Shown piece after piece: positions 4,744 to 5,080 of a stretch of 5,080 bases of DNA. The notes under the pieces were generated by a model that was not told the origin of the DNA, ran no database searches, and saw only the letters and a list, made by a program, of their open reading frames with translations. The stretch's first letter is position 1; each line of letters opens with the position of its first letter. Source of the stretch: Saprospiraceae bacterium. GTDB lineage: Bacteria > Bacteroidota > Bacteroidia > Chitinophagales > Saprospiraceae. Location of the stretch: assembly GCA_022842255.1 (NCBI GenBank), contig JALHPW010000415.1, forward strand, positions 1 through 5,080, in the 5' to 3' direction. The position numbers and the translations under genes are program-made.

Positions 4744-5080
4744 TCAATTTTTCTTCCGCACCTCCTCGTGGATGACTTTGCCTTTTTTCATTTCCTCCTG
4801 ATATTCTTTTTTCCGCCGTTCGCGGAATTCCGTAGCGAGTTCCTTGATACCAATGGGTTTTGCGTTTTGTCGGCGGTGGTAGGCCAAGATTAAAAAATCG
4901 GCCATGTCGTCCGGAAATGTCACCCCTGCGCTGCGCAGGTAATGCGAAAGCCGTGAGCCGCCATAAAACCCCCAATTAAGGATCATCCATTGGCCGAGAC
5001 GATGGTGCATGAGCACACAAACACTGTCTTCCGGCAGTGCCTTGAATTTTGCCCGAGCTTCTGGGCTGACACGTTTGTCT
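4744..5080 (-). CDS. DUF6794-like protein, C-terminal part (5' end outside window)
   Basis: The frame is open to the right edge and ends at TGA 4744-4746, so 111 C-terminal residues are visible. A GTG at 5016 is internal: the same frame continues upstream with protein-like sequence (RVSPEARAKFKALPEDSVCV), so it is not the start. The visible part reads HHRLGQWMILNWGFYGGSRLSHYL, then FPDDMADFLILAYHRRQN. From memory this matches the DUF6794 pattern of a His-Gly segment followed by N-x-W-G-[FL]-[WY]-x-x-S-x-L, then a P-D-D-M helix and Y-H-R. DUF6794 has no known biochemical role. The last 30 or so residues are highly charged and probably helical (EFRERRKKEYQEEMKKGK). It converges on the small peptide gene, with 71 bp between stop codons. 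Whether the missing N-terminus carries a lipoprotein signal cannot be seen. Confidence 0.72.
   Translation of the reverse strand, partial: DKRVSPEARAKFKALPEDSVCVLMHHRLGQWMILNWGFYGGSRLSHYLRSAGVTFPDDMADFLILAYHRRQNAKPIGIKELATEFRERRKKEYQEEMKKGKVIHEEVRKKN

Noticed and set aside
4744..5016. A complete 90-residue gene starting at GTG 5016.
   Set aside because: The same frame stays open to the window edge with protein-like sequence, and the GTG lies just before the conserved His-Gly segment, so the gene is partial rather than short.
1..5080. CRISPR arrays, tRNA or rRNA genes, insertion-sequence transposases.
   Set aside because: I looked for regularly spaced direct repeats, cloverleaf-like segments and transposase-like frames and saw none.

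Overview
The window looks like a chromosomal stretch of a Bacteroidota bacterium. The evidence is a TTG-N19-TAnnTTTG promoter of the Bacteroidota sigma-factor type at 4402-4431, start codons without Shine-Dalgarno sequences, and the gene families present. The families (a MerR/B12-like regulator with the 'IYSIRDLEKLTGIKAHTIR' signature and a DUF6794-like protein) and the repeats suggest a Saprospiria/Lewinella/Haliscomenobacter-like relative. That placement is recollection-based and not tested by search.

Layout, left to right. At 14-397 (minus) is an AT-rich gene for a small two-helix membrane protein of unknown function. At 398-654 is a gene-free stretch with two hairpins, one of them a GC-rich inverted repeat at 571-642. 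From 4194 down to 655 runs a minus-strand cluster, transcribed right to left: a MerR-type regulator fused to a degenerate cobalamin-binding domain (3304-4194), a THUMP-domain RNA guanine-N2 methyltransferase of the RlmL/YpsC family (2146-3264), and a polytopic membrane protein with a GT-C-glycosyltransferase-like layout (655-2061). A perfect 25-bp inverted repeat separates the last two genes and ends 9 nt before the membrane-protein ATG. Divergent from the regulator is a small plus-strand gene (4469-4672) with its own promoter and a strongly plus-polarised terminator. Its 67-residue product carries a double-glycine leader-like motif. At 4744-5080 (minus) is the C-terminal part of a DUF6794-like protein that runs off the right edge.

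How the parts may work together. The regulator and the methyltransferase are 39 bp apart and probably co-transcribed. The membrane gene may or may not share that transcript because of the intervening hairpin. The regulator is divergent from the small peptide gene across a 274-bp control region with an odd palindrome and repeated TACCT words, so it may control itself and/or the peptide gene; this is inference. The most interesting points are the regulator, which has kept the CarH/LitR scaffold while losing the residues that hold B12, and the small GG-motif peptide unit. No complete new system is demonstrated in this window.
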